64,000 nucleotides of DNA from Lucinisca nassula (lineage: Eukaryota > Mollusca > Bivalvia > Lucinida > Lucinidae): contig OY757025.1 of NCBI GenBank assembly GCA_963580285.1, forward strand, positions 115,509,900-115,573,899, read 5' to 3'. Made by a program: the position numbers and the translations under genes. The notes under the pieces were generated by a model, which was not told the origin of the DNA, made no database searches, and saw only the letters and a list, made by a program, of their open reading frames with translations. The first letter of the stretch is position 1, and each line of letters starts with the position of its first letter. Shown here one piece after another: positions 53,228-62,707 of this stretch.

Positions 53228-53418
53228 TTCATAGAGAATAGCAGGTTCGTGTCATTTGATATCAAGTTTATCAGGCAAGGCTTCGAGAACGCATGTAGAA
53301 TCGCTCGGCCGCTTTGAGAAGCTAGTAGAAACTCGAGGCTTGCCGAGCGATTCTACATGCATTCTCGAAGCCTAGCCTGATAAACTTGATATCAAATGAC
53401 ACACACTTGGTATTCTAT
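53228..53418. mobile_element. Hairpin with ~60-bp arms at the 3' side of the LINE
   Basis: TGTCATTTGATATCAAGTTT on the left matches inverted AAACTTGATATCAAATGACA on the right; inner arms TCGCTCGGC / GCCGAGCGA; outer ATAGAGAATA / TATTCTATTT. Either a MITE or the structured 3' end of the LINE. Confidence 0.75.
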
Positions 53419-53962
53419 TTATCAGTTTATCCCCTTGCACACTATTAAATTAACAATTTACGATCAGTTATTGATGATCCTGCGTACATCCCAGCATTCT
53501 AGCGGTCGATATATTTAGTGTCGGCTGACCATATTATCCTATGATATGTTTTTACAGGTGTTTTTTCCATTTTTCCCAGTAACAATAACATTTTTGTCAT
53601 TTTTCCAGTAGTCCGGTTCATTCGTAAAAGTCCAATGTCACTTTAGTTTAAACATATTTTATTCAGAAAGGTATACAACACAACTCATACACATATGCAA
53701 ACAGTGACTTTTGAAAGGATTAGAACGAAAGCATCAGCTTATAGGGTTCTTCTCCTTAACATCATGTAACTGTAACTTTGGTGGCGGCTTTTACTAGTTG
53801 AACATACTGAATAAATACAGAGATAATGCGGAAAATATGAGTGACGAAAAGAAAAAGAAAAGAGAAAGAAAAAAAAAACGAACGGACTATGTTGAGGAGA
53901 GGATTGGGATACAGGCACACAGTTTTGCCGGACTTATTGATTAACAAAGCATGCAGAATTCA
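53419..53962 (-). other. Presumed 3' untranslated region of the LINE
   Basis: About 540 bp after the stop codon of the LINE protein with no other recognised repeat. On the minus strand it includes CTTTCTGAATAAAATA, a possible polyadenylation signal. The exact 3' end is not defined. Confidence 0.45.
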
Positions 53963-56900
53963 TCAAAAACGCTTAGTTTGAACAATAAATTTTTGTACAT
54001 ATTCAAATAATAAACAATTTGCCTCGTGCGACAAACCTGAATCACCATACAGTAAAAGATTTAGTGAGGGTGTTTGGATCATTTCTACTGCGTTGAGGAG
54101 GATTGTACGAGGTGCTTGGAAAAGTCCGCAGTGAAAGAAGTAGTGTTGAGGGTTTTCTATACTACCACAAGGACAAAGTGGTGAATCTATTATATTTTTC
54201 ATGAACAGTTGTATGTTGAGTGAGCTACACCCAGTACGTAAACGTGTGTGTAGTACCTGAGCCTTCCTATTTCCGTGGTAGTAATGTTTTGGTACCTTGC
54301 GTCTATCTTTGCTCAGGTAGTATTTAAAAGAATTTAGGGTTGGCAGTTGTCTGACTTCTGCTGGTAGTTTGTTCCATTCTCTGAGGGTTGACGGCAAAAA
54401 TGAATTGTAGTAAAGGTTTGTGTTAGCTCGAATGGTTTGAAGATTGTCTGAGTTTCTCAAGTTATAACGGGATATAGTGCTAACTGGTCGTGGAACAAGG
54501 GTCGAAAGATAGGTCGGTGCTAAGTTGTTGGACATTTTGTAAAATAATGTAAGTTTGTGATTAAATCGCCTTTGTTGAAGTGTTTCCCAACAGACTTCTT
54601 GGTACAATTTATTCAAGGAGACTAGTATAGTTGAGCCTGTTACTATCCTTGCTGCTTCAATTTGGATTTTTTCAAGTTCATTCTTTTCGTACTGAGTGCA
54701 ATTATCCCAAATAACATCTGCATACTCAAGGATTGGTCTTATAAACGCTATGTAAATGGTTTCTAACGATTTTCTATCAAGCTTGAACTTAAGTTTCCTC
54801 ATTACATTTACTCTAAACCATGCTTTCTCTTTTATATAATCTATTTGTTTGTGCCAAGAACAATCCTGTGAAAAGTATAAACCTAGGTGTTTGTGGGAGT
54901 TAACTTCATCAATCTGAATGTTTTGCATGAATAAAGGTGGGTGGTTTGGTTTGATTAACTTACGTGACATTAGAAAAGCTGCACTCTTTGATGGGTTGAA
55001 AGCTACGAGCCAGGTTGCAGCCCATCTTGAAATTTTGTCAAGATCTGAGTTAAGACATGTAGCAGCTGAGACAGGATCGTTTACAATTATGAAGAGACTA
55101 GTGTCATCAGCAAAAAGACGAATATTTGAACCGATGTCGTTGACAATATCATTAATGTACAATAAGAAGAGTAGGGGGCCTAGAATTGACCCCTGAGGTA
55201 CACCTGCCCTTATAAATGTCCAGTCGGAGGAACCACCTGGTAGTACAACACGCTGTCTTCTATCTGAAAGATAGCTATTGAACCAATGAAGAACTGATCC
55301 TGTGACACCAGCAGCTTTTAGTTTGAACACAAGACCTTTGTGCCAGACACGGTCGAATGCTTTGCTGATGTCACAGAAAACAGCTCTTACTTCTTTGCCA
55401 GCATCGAGTGCTTCGCAGAAGGTATGGTATAGGAATGTAAGCTGATTTACAGTAGAGTCCCCTGGCATAAACCCGGACTGAAGAGAAGATAAGATGTTGT
55501 TGTTTTGAAGATGATTGAATAGGTGCTTGAAAACAAGTCTCTCGAAAACTTTTGCTTCAGAATTAAGTAAAGAAATTGGGCGGTAGTTAGAAGCAATAGA
55601 TAAATCACCTTTTTTCGGAACCGGAGAAACATTAGCGTCTTTGTAAGACGTAGGGAAGATTCCATAACGTAGAGATTGGTTGAACAGAGTACAGAAAGGG
55701 GAAGAGAGTTCATTCGACAGTTCTCTCAGAATATGATTGCTTACACCGTCTGGTCCGGAGGCTTTTCCTACTTTGAGAGACTGCATGGTTGATTGTACGT
55801 CAGGTGGCGTGAGAGTAATGGTACTTAAATTGGTATGGTAAGAAGGTTCAGGCAAGTTGGGAAGAAAGGCGTTTGTATCGTTTAGCTGAGATTGGCCTTG
55901 AAAGAATGTATTGAGGACGGTTGCTTTGTCTGTATCGTCTGTATAAATTCGTCCTTCAGCTTCAATTGGTGGCATTACCGATTTGAAGTTGGGGGTAATA
56001 AATGTTTTCAACATAGCCCACCAGTCCTTTGAGGAAAGTGAATCTGATTTGAGTTTATCTGCCATTTTATCAAAATAGGTTTGTTTAGAATCGCGTATAA
56101 TGGTAATGATTTGATTACGTAGTGCTCTAAACTTAGTCCAATGTCGTTCTAAATTACTGCGTAGCGCTTTCTTGTATGCCCGTTTGCGTTTGCGTATATG
56201 GCGTTTAATGGAAGATGTAAGCCAGGGGGGGTCGGAGGGTTTGACCTTGATTGTACGATTTGGTATACATTCTTTTGCAATAGAAAGTATGGAATTCTTT
56301 AAGTTGTTGGAATATATATCAACATTTTCGTGTATTAAAGAGTTCCAGTCAATAGCAGAAGCCTTTTCCCGTAGCAGATGATAATTACCATTTTTATAAT
56401 CCCATATATGTCTATCAAATGATTTCAACCTTGGTTTGGCGAATTTAAGAATACCAAATATGGGGCAGTGATAACGCATTTGTTGGTTTAGAAAAGGATC
56501 TCCAACACCGCTAAGAATAATATGTTCCTTATTGCTAACTAGAATGATATCGATAAGAGAAGAAGAATGCTCTGTATAGTGAGTTGGCTGACAGATAGTC
56601 TGATGGAGAGAGAACCGAGTACAGAGTGAGTCAATTTTCCTACGTGTTTGCAAATCAAGGTAGTTAAAATTGAAGTCGCCAGTGATTAAAATGTCTGCAA
56701 TACCAGTATCAATAGCTAGAGCAATAGAATCCTCAATGTTGCTGTAATAGTTGGCATCAGAATTTGGAGCCCTGTAGAAAAGACCAAAGAGAATTTTTTT
56801 CTTGGTATTAGCCACTTCTATCCAAATGCATTCAATACCTCCGATTTCTAAGTCATTACGACGTTTATAGCGAATTCCTTCCTTGACGTAGACGATGACG

Positions 56901-57511
56901 CCCCCATGAGCGTCGCCCAGACGGTCCCTTCGTTCAGGAGTATTGTAAGATTGGAGAAGCAAAGAATCTGTGTTAGTGGTTGGACTAAGCCATGTCTCAG
57001 TAAATGCTAAGATATCGAATTCGAAGAGTTCTGCATGTAGGACGTCTAGTTTATTTGAGATACTCTGAACATTGTATTGAACAAAGGAAAGATGGTGGTT
57101 CAACTGCAGAGAGTTGAAAATGGCAGAGGACATGCTGGATGAACTGCTCTGACTTCCTGAAGACGTCGAAGACGCTGGTCCTGGATTAGGACTGATGTCA
57201 CCACAACAGAGGAGGAGAATACTTAGCCATAACGTAAAGTCAGTAACAGATAATACAAGAATGCATACAAAAGTTATTTGTTTGTTTTTCGCAGCATTTT
57301 GGCCCGGTTCTAAGATTTTGTACGATGTGTGAGGCTTAATATGATTACAAACGGAAGCATTACTGTGCAGCCAAGAGAGTATAATGTAAGCATGTGTAGT
57401 TTCATGCTGAAATGATATCAGTAAAAGAAGTTGAATGCTTAAGGTGAACGCATGCATGCGACGATATGCTGGCAAGACGACGTCGTCTCTGTGAGCTCGC
57501 CTATGAGTCAT
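53963..57511 (-). CDS. LINE endonuclease/reverse transcriptase, intact, with N-terminal 2A-like motif
   Basis: 1182-residue protein of an APE-type LINE (CR1/Jockey group). Residues 1-103 hold two hydrophobic segments, the first (from M19) like a signal peptide. Residues 104-112 GDISPNPGP match the 2A ribosome-skipping consensus D-x-x-x-N-P-G-P. The endonuclease domain (~141-355) shows N147, E172 (TETW), GDFN (278-281), D321 (SLIDII) and H348. The reverse transcriptase (~570-850) shows CDISKAFD (713-720), GVPQGSILGP (770-779) and FADD (800-803). A C-terminal CPCG...H...HC cluster (1113-1128) may bind zinc. No stop or frameshift, so the copy is young and possibly active. It would copy its RNA at a nicked target site. 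No ORF1 is present upstream. Confidence 0.93.
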   Translation of the reverse strand: MTHRRAHRDDVVLPAYRRMHAFTLSIQLLLLISFQHETTHAYIILSWLHSNASVCNHIKPHTSYKILEPGQNAAKNKQITFVCILVLSVTDFTLWLSILLLCCGDISPNPGPASSTSSGSQSSSSSMSSAIFNSLQLNHHLSFVQYNVQSISNKLDVLHAELFEFDILAFTETWLSPTTNTDSLLLQSYNTPERRDRLGDAHGGVIVYVKEGIRYKRRNDLEIGGIECIWIEVANTKKKILFGLFYRAPNSDANYYSNIEDSIALAIDTGIADILITGDFNFNYLDLQTRRKIDSLCTRFSLHQTICQPTHYTEHSSSLIDIILVSNKEHIILSGVGDPFLNQQMRYHCPIFGILKFAKPRLKSFDRHIWDYKNGNYHLLREKASAIDWNSLIHENVDIYSNNLKNSILSIAKECIPNRTIKVKPSDPPWLTSSIKRHIRKRKRAYKKALRSNLERHWTKFRALRNQIITIIRDSKQTYFDKMADKLKSDSLSSKDWWAMLKTFITPNFKSVMPPIEAEGRIYTDDTDKATVLNTFFQGQSQLNDTNAFLPNLPEPSYHTNLSTITLTPPDVQSTMQSLKVGKASGPDGVSNHILRELSNELSSPFCTLFNQSLRYGIFPTSYKDANVSPVPKKGDLSIASNYRPISLLNSEAKVFERLVFKHLFNHLQNNNILSSLQSGFMPGDSTVNQLTFLYHTFCEALDAGKEVRAVFCDISKAFDRVWHKGLVFKLKAAGVTGSVLHWFNSYLSDRRQRVVLPGGSSDWTFIRAGVPQGSILGPLLFLLYINDIVNDIGSNIRLFADDTSLFIIVNDPVSAATCLNSDLDKISRWAATWLVAFNPSKSAAFLMSRKLIKPNHPPLFMQNIQIDEVNSHKHLGLYFSQDCSWHKQIDYIKEKAWFRVNVMRKLKFKLDRKSLETIYIAFIRPILEYADVIWDNCTQYEKNELEKIQIEAARIVTGSTILVSLNKLYQEVCWETLQQRRFNHKLTLFYKMSNNLAPTYLSTLVPRPVSTISRYNLRNSDNLQTIRANTNLYYNSFLPSTLREWNKLPAEVRQLPTLNSFKYYLSKDRRKVPKHYYHGNRKAQVLHTRLRTGCSSLNIQLFMKNIIDSPLCPCGSIENPQHYFFHCGLFQAPRTILLNAVEMIQTPSLNLLLYGDSGLSHEANCLLFEYVQKFIVQTKRF

Positions 57512-57729
57512 GTAATCACATCAACAAGTAGTATGATCAGAAACGAGGTCGTGATGCCAGGCATAATTCGTTGCACCATTGATAAGTTGTGACATTCGTG
57601 AGCCCGATCCCTCTCCAGCAGATCCCCAACATAGTCGAAAACAAAACATTTAGAAGTTGAAACAAGAATCACAAAAACAAAAATTACATTGAACATAACC
57701 AAAACAAAAGTATATAAATATGGAGGCAA
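57508..57729 (-). CDS. Short ORF overlapping the LINE start by ATGA (73 residues)
   Basis: Its stop codon TGA overlaps the ATG of the LINE ORF (ATGA at 57508-57511), an arrangement that permits termination-reinitiation. The product begins MPPYLYTFVLVMFNVIFVFVI, a hydrophobic segment, and has a second hydrophobic end. No similarity to gag-like ORF1 proteins. It may be a leader ORF or a remnant of an upstream extension; coding status is uncertain. Confidence 0.4.
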   Translation of the reverse strand: MPPYLYTFVLVMFNVIFVFVILVSTSKCFVFDYVGDLLERDRAHECHNLSMVQRIMPGITTSFLIILLVDVIT

Positions 57730-57837
57730 TAAATGTCACTTTGACGTGATAAACTCTCTTGTCCTGAGATAGAATAACTTTATCAGGTCAGTGTGTTACA
57801 ATGCAATATATATTGGGGGTAACTGATATGACATTCT

Positions 57838-57862
57838 CTTCTGGGTCTACATTGTTTGCCAA
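57838..57862. repeat. Right half of a core palindrome
   Basis: TCTGGGTCTACATTGTTTGCC. It complements the half at 53193-53227 and marks the 5' border of the LINE insertion. Confidence 0.6.
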
Positions 57863-57889
57863 TGTCCCAAAAATGTGACTTTTTTGTCT

Positions 57890-58040
57890 TTGTTTTTTTT
57901 TATTTGGTTTTATTGCCCTTTCAAGATTGTTTCAATTATTTCAAGCCAATTATTTGGTTTGAAGCCATTAAACCCTCAGAGGTTGGGAAAAACCAGTGAA
58001 CCTGCAGAAAAACCACCTGACCTTCTTTTGCAGTACTTGG
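57890..58040. repeat. Dispersed repeat shared with 24735-24910
   Basis: CCCTTTCAAGATTGTTTCAA, TTATTTCAAGCCAATTATTT and GCAGAAAAACCACCTGACCT align with the earlier copy. Confidence 0.55.
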
Positions 58041-58049
58041 CACCAAGCA

Positions 58050-58071
58050 ACATTTGTAGGTTTACTGCTCA
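58050..58071. mobile_element. HP6 hairpin, left remnant at the DIRS insertion site
   Basis: ACTGCTCA before CAT equals the HP6 core (GCTGCTCACATTTTTT) up to the CAT at 58072. The other side resumes at 63105. Confidence 0.6.
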
Positions 58072-58100
58072 CATTATTTTCCGTAAAGCCTTCAGCTATC

Positions 58101-58246
58101 GCACATACAATCAGCAATCCCGTCCACCGCGACAGACCCGACGCTTTTTTAAAAGTAAAAACTTGTTTCGTATACAACCTATAATCACGTGACTATTGAC
58201 CTTTACCTTGGCTATAAATCCGTGTAGTCTACCATGACACGTCATT
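58101..58246 (+). repeat. DIRS left inverted terminal repeat, 146 bp
   Basis: Runs from GCACATACAATCAGCAATCC to CCATGACACGTCATT. It is the exact reverse complement of 62893-63038, with no mismatch by eye. The outer 29 bp (58072-58100, CATTATTTTCCGTAAAGCC onward) are specific to the left end. The ITR probably contains the promoter. Confidence 0.95.
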
Positions 58247-58383
58247 ATTTCATTCAGCGTGACAGAGAAAAGTTCGAAATCTCCGGCGCAAGTAAGTGAC
58301 AGTTCATATTACTGACTTATTGTGACATTTCTACCATCTACAAATAATTCTGTTGTACGTTTACGTGTGAAATTTTCTTCATT

Positions 58384-59721
58384 ATGGCAGAAAATGAGGA
58401 CGAAGTCCTCAGTTTAGGGGGCAATGATTCGGACTTCTCAGGGTTCGGCCCTGATGATTTGCCGTTAGAAGAGCCCGTAGCAGGCCCTTCTCGTACTAGT
58501 TTTGTTTCGAAAAAGAAGAAAAAAGACAAAGGGAAGCAACCCTTAAACCCTAAGTCGTCGGCAACGGCGAAAAAATCTAAAAAACAAGGTAAAACTTCGA
58601 CTTCGTCGGCGTCGACAAGTCATGAAAGAAGTTCGCAAAATTTCCAGGAAATGGTTGAAAACCTTTCCGATGAGGATATTATGAAGCTCAGAGAGCTATT
58701 AGGTGTTGACCAGTTATACCAGTATGATGAGGAAGAAAATTTACAAAATCTTTTTGGCTGCTCATGGTCTGATAAACCTGGTTTAACTGTTGAATTAACT
58801 GATGAGTCAGCCCCTAGTCAATTGGTTAATAAACCTCCAAAAAGACCCCCATTACAACCATCTGAGTTATCTCAGAATTTGATTAATGCCATGTTCGAAG
58901 GCACTTCGGACACAGAAGTTGTTGGAAATGAAGAGGAGCCGTGGGACTTACCCAAATTAAAGGGACCGGAAAAGGGGCCAGCAATATCACAGTCATTGGC
59001 AACGCTCGTAAATACAGCTTGCACATCACAGTGTGCTACAGACAACATTGTAGACAAATATAAAATTCCTAGTAATTGTGACAAACTAGTTAGCCCCTTG
59101 GTAAATAATGAAATCTGGAAATTGTTGCCCAAACGTTCGCAAAGCTATGATAAGAGTTTCGCTGAAATTCAAAATCTGGTAGCTACGAGTGTAGTTCCTA
59201 TTATAGATTTGTTCAAATTGGTTAAACCTCATGTTGTGGATAATCCAGAGGCAAAGACCCTTTTTTCAGATGTTATCACTTTATTGGGGCAGGTACAGTT
59301 TCAGTTGTCTGTAAAAAGACGTTATATGATAAGGCCAAATCTTAAAAAGAAGTATCAGGCATTGTGTAATATTGCTACGCCCATTTCCACCCAGTTATTT
59401 GGGGATGACTTAGCCAAGTCCGTAAAAAACTGTGATACTTCAGTGAATGTTTGTAAAGAGAATTATGGTGGTTATAGCTATGGAAGTGGTTATCGTCCGT
59501 TTAGACCCAGGGGTTTTTTCGGCAGAAGTGCTCCAAGTCGTGGTTCTAGGTACAACTATAGATACCAACCATACCCGCAAAATATGTCGTTTGGTTATGG
59601 TGGAATGTATCGTGGCGACTATGGCATGTACAATAGAGGGTACCCTCGTCAGCGATATGGTAGGGGTAGGAAGCAGACGCCGTCTGCTACAGTTACCAGT
59701 CCCCCAAACGAGTCAGCTTAG
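58384..59721 (+). CDS. gag: DIRS gag-like protein (445 residues)
   Basis: First ORF of the element, in the position of DIRS gag. Residues 1-70 are acidic then Lys-rich (SKKKKKDKGKQ), the middle (about 90-360) is mixed helical without a recognisable zinc knuckle, and the C-terminal ~75 residues are Gly/Arg/Tyr-rich (RPFRPRGFFGRS, RGYPRQRYGRGRK), suited to nucleic-acid binding. It would package the element RNA. The ATG follows the ITR by 137 bp. DIRS gag proteins diverge fast, so the call rests mainly on position and composition. Confidence 0.82.
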   Translation: MAENEDEVLSLGGNDSDFSGFGPDDLPLEEPVAGPSRTSFVSKKKKKDKGKQPLNPKSSATAKKSKKQGKTSTSSASTSHERSSQNFQEMVENLSDEDIMKLRELLGVDQLYQYDEEENLQNLFGCSWSDKPGLTVELTDESAPSQLVNKPPKRPPLQPSELSQNLINAMFEGTSDTEVVGNEEEPWDLPKLKGPEKGPAISQSLATLVNTACTSQCATDNIVDKYKIPSNCDKLVSPLVNNEIWKLLPKRSQSYDKSFAEIQNLVATSVVPIIDLFKLVKPHVVDNPEAKTLFSDVITLLGQVQFQLSVKRRYMIRPNLKKKYQALCNIATPISTQLFGDDLAKSVKNCDTSVNVCKENYGGYSYGSGYRPFRPRGFFGRSAPSRGSRYNYRYQPYPQNMSFGYGGMYRGDYGMYNRGYPRQRYGRGRKQTPSATVTSPPNESA

Positions 59722-59735
59722 AGGTAAATCCTCAG

Positions 59736-61784
59736 GTGAGTTCAGTTGGTAAACTTCAACATTGTTATGATATTTGGAAAACTTTTACGGAAGATCCGTG
59801 GACATTACAAACTGTTTGTGGATATTGCATTGAATTTGACTTTAAACCTGTTCAGTTTATGATTCCACAAGAAATTACATTTTCTGAAAAAGAAAAGAAG
59901 TGTGTAGAATTTGAAATTAGTGAATTATTACAGTTGGGTGCCATAGTTCCTTCAGAATATGAAGAAGGACAGTATGTGTCAAACATTTTTATTGTTCCTA
60001 AGCCTAATGGTAGATATAGGCCTATAATAAATCTAAAGTATTTAAATCAGTTTATTCATTTTGAACATTTTAAACAAGAAACTTTTAAGACTGTTTTGGA
60101 TCTTATTCAGGAAAAAGACTACTTTACAAGTATTGACATGAAGAATGCGTATTTTTCTGTTAGTATTCATCCATTTTTCAGAAGATTTCTCAAGTTTATT
60201 TGGAATGGGAATTTGTATCATTTTGTTTGCGTCCCATTCGGAATTTCCCCAGCCCCCAGATTATTCACTAAGCTGCTTAAGCCTATTTTTGCTTGGTTTA
60301 GATCGATGGGGATCAGATGTTCTTATTACATAGACGATTCTATTAATATGAACAGAGAGAGAGAAACATGTGCTAAAAATGCCTTGACAATTAAAGATAC
60401 ATTGGAGTCCCTGGGTTTTACCATTAATACTAAAAAGTCTGTGCTAATCCCATCTCAGAGAATTGTTTTCTTCGGCTTTTTGATTGATTCAGTCCGATTT
60501 ATGGTCTATTTAACAGATGACAAAGTATTGAAGATCTTTAATCTAGCAAAGTTTTTGTTACAGAAAGATGCCATTATTGTTAGAAATCTGGCATCTTTTA
60601 TTGGTTTGATCATTAATGCCTTTTTCGCCATTCTAGAGGCACCATTGCATTATAGATGTTTAGAGAGAGATAAACTAAGGGGCTTGGAACAACCAGGAGG
60701 TGTTGATAAATTTGATAATAAAATGATCTTGTCTTCAGAAAGCAGAAAGGAATTATTATGGTGGGTTGATAATATTCACAGAAAGAATGGTAAACGAATT
60801 CGACCAAAAAGTACAGATTTGATTTGCAGGACAGATGCTTCTCTTGTAGGATGGGGCGCATATGATATGAATTCTGGTAATTTTACCAATGGAAGATGGA
60901 ATGAAGAGGAAATTGGACATTCTATCAACTATTTAGAGCTATTGGCTATTTTTTATGCCCTTCAGTCATTATATATGCCATTATCTAATATGCATATTCG
61001 ATTTCAGTCTGACAACACCTGTGCTATTTCTTACATTCAGAATTTTGGTGGAATACATTCTTTGGAGATGGATAAGCTAGCGGGTAACATTTGGCAGTGG
61101 TGTATTGACAGAAATATTTTTATTTCAGCCTCGCACATCAGTAGCTCTCAGAATTTTGCAGCCGATTTCCTGTCCAGGAATTTTTCAGATTCAACAGAAT
61201 GGATGCTCAAAAGAGAGATTTTTGACCGTATATGTAAACAATTTTTTATTCCAGATGTTGACCTATTTTCGTCTCGTTTAAACAGACAACTGGATAAATT
61301 TGTTACATGGTATCCAGAACCAGGAAGTTTCAAAGTTAATGCCTTTTCATTTTCTTGGAAAGATTACTGTCCATATATTTTTCCACCTTTTAATTTAATA
61401 CCTAAGGTAATAAATAAATTGGTGGAAGATAATGTTGAACAGGCAATTTTAATTGCACCTTTGTGGAGATCACAACCATGGTTTCCTCTGATTATGTCAA
61501 ATATAATCTCTTTTCCTGTTAGACTGCCACGCCATGTAGACCTATTGACACTACCCCACAATGGACGACCACATCCTCTGGCAAGGAAGAAACTTACGAT
61601 GGTCGCAGTGTTGCTATCAGGCAAAGTATGCAAATGCGAGGGGTTCCAGCGTCAGCAGTTGAAATCATCCTCTCATCCTGGAGACAAGGAACACAGAAAC
61701 AATATGGTTTGGCCTGGAAAAAGTGGTATTTTTGGAATATATTTAGGCAGACAAATCCCCTTATTACGACTGAGGCAACAGTGA
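59736..61784 (+). CDS. DIRS reverse transcriptase / RNase H (682 residues)
   Basis: Starts 15 bp after gag in another frame. Reverse transcriptase motifs: SIDMKNAYF (132-140, D134), VPFGISPAPRLF (166-177) and YIDD (198-201). RNase H: TDAS (D367), E401, SDN (D426) and AADFLSR (D477). The segment 505-600 (DVDLFSSRLN, TWYPEPG, IFPPFNLI, PLWRSQPWFP) corresponds to the C-terminal part of DIRS pol proteins that has been compared with N6-adenine methyltransferases; whether it is enzymatically active is unknown. The last ~50 residues overlap the recombinase ORF (61628-61784). The first ATG at 59736 may not be the only start. Confidence 0.93.
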   Translation: MSSVGKLQHCYDIWKTFTEDPWTLQTVCGYCIEFDFKPVQFMIPQEITFSEKEKKCVEFEISELLQLGAIVPSEYEEGQYVSNIFIVPKPNGRYRPIINLKYLNQFIHFEHFKQETFKTVLDLIQEKDYFTSIDMKNAYFSVSIHPFFRRFLKFIWNGNLYHFVCVPFGISPAPRLFTKLLKPIFAWFRSMGIRCSYYIDDSINMNRERETCAKNALTIKDTLESLGFTINTKKSVLIPSQRIVFFGFLIDSVRFMVYLTDDKVLKIFNLAKFLLQKDAIIVRNLASFIGLIINAFFAILEAPLHYRCLERDKLRGLEQPGGVDKFDNKMILSSESRKELLWWVDNIHRKNGKRIRPKSTDLICRTDASLVGWGAYDMNSGNFTNGRWNEEEIGHSINYLELLAIFYALQSLYMPLSNMHIRFQSDNTCAISYIQNFGGIHSLEMDKLAGNIWQWCIDRNIFISASHISSSQNFAADFLSRNFSDSTEWMLKREIFDRICKQFFIPDVDLFSSRLNRQLDKFVTWYPEPGSFKVNAFSFSWKDYCPYIFPPFNLIPKVINKLVEDNVEQAILIAPLWRSQPWFPLIMSNIISFPVRLPRHVDLLTLPHNGRPHPLARKKLTMVAVLLSGKVCKCEGFQRQQLKSSSHPGDKEHRNNMVWPGKSGIFGIYLGRQIPLLRLRQQ

Positions 61785-62572
61785 TTTGTTATTTGAATTA
61801 TCTTGTCTGTAAGGGTAAATCATATTCTGTCGTCAATACCCACAAATCTATGTTATTGCAGACTCTTAAACTCTTTAATAACACATGGTGTGATAATGCT
61901 TGTGTTATTGTTAGGTTTATGAAAGGGTTGTTCAATAAACTGTTGCCTAAGCCTAGATATACTGACTTCATTTGGGATGTGTCTGTGGTATTGAGATATC
62001 TTGGCTCTCTTTTTCCATTAGACAAACTTACCTTGAAATTACTGACATTAAAACTTACAGCATTGATTGCTTTGGCTTCAGCTCCAAGAGCCCAGACTAT
62101 TATTTCATTGAATTTAGATTGTATGACTGTTTGCAACAGTAGAATACAATTTAGATTTAATAACTTATTAAAAACCTCGCAACCGGGAAAAAATAGCTAT
62201 AGTCTCTCTTTGCCACATTATGAGAATGAAAATCTTTGTGTTATGCACACTTTGTTGTACTATGTGGATAGAACCAAGTCATTACGTACTTCTCAACAGT
62301 TACTTATATCATATTGTACATTTAAACCAGTGACATCTAGTACTGTGGCCCGTTGGTTGAAAGAAGTGTTATTTAACTCGGGTATTGATGTAGGTCAGTT
62401 TAAGGCGCATTCATTCCGTTCAGCAGCAGTTTCTGCAGCATATGCTAAAGGCTGTTCTCTGCAAACTATTTTAAAGACTGCTGATTGGAGTTCTGCTAAG
62501 AATTTTAAGAAATTCTATTTGAGAGAAGTTGAGCCTAGTAATATTGAATTTTCTAGTGCTGTATTATCATAA
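61628..62572 (+). CDS. DIRS tyrosine recombinase (314 residues)
   Basis: Integrase of the element, acting by site-specific recombination of a circular DNA copy. The N-terminal SAM-like DNA-binding domain is about residues 8-110 (SSWRQGTQKQYGLAWKKW). The catalytic set is R154 (APRAQT), H261 and R264 (HSFR), W287 (in DWSS, replacing the second His/Trp position) and nucleophile Y297 (KKFY). The frame overlaps the RT/RNase H ORF by 157 bp; it may be expressed by internal initiation or frameshifting. Length is typical. Confidence 0.93.
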   Translation: MQMRGVPASAVEIILSSWRQGTQKQYGLAWKKWYFWNIFRQTNPLITTEATVICYLNYLVCKGKSYSVVNTHKSMLLQTLKLFNNTWCDNACVIVRFMKGLFNKLLPKPRYTDFIWDVSVVLRYLGSLFPLDKLTLKLLTLKLTALIALASAPRAQTIISLNLDCMTVCNSRIQFRFNNLLKTSQPGKNSYSLSLPHYENENLCVMHTLLYYVDRTKSLRTSQQLLISYCTFKPVTSSTVARWLKEVLFNSGIDVGQFKAHSFRSAAVSAAYAKGCSLQTILKTADWSSAKNFKKFYLREVEPSNIEFSSAVLS

Positions 62573-62707
62573 AATCTGAAATATGCCTGGAATTCTACAG
62601 AAGGAAAACTTGTATTTATTTTTCTTTGATGAGTTACTCAATCAAGAAAATTAAAAAGTCTCTGAGAATTTATATTTGTTTGGGCTGTTTTGTTGCCTTT
62701 TTTAAAG
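62573..62707 (+). other. DIRS 3' non-coding stretch before the internal complementary region
   Basis: 135 bp, AT-rich, between the recombinase stop and the internal complementary region. Confidence 0.6.

Noticed and set aside
57875..58192. 105-codon frame upstream of the DIRS gag ORF
   Set aside because: It crosses the insertion border between host repeat and the DIRS terminal repeat, so it cannot be an ancestral gene of either.
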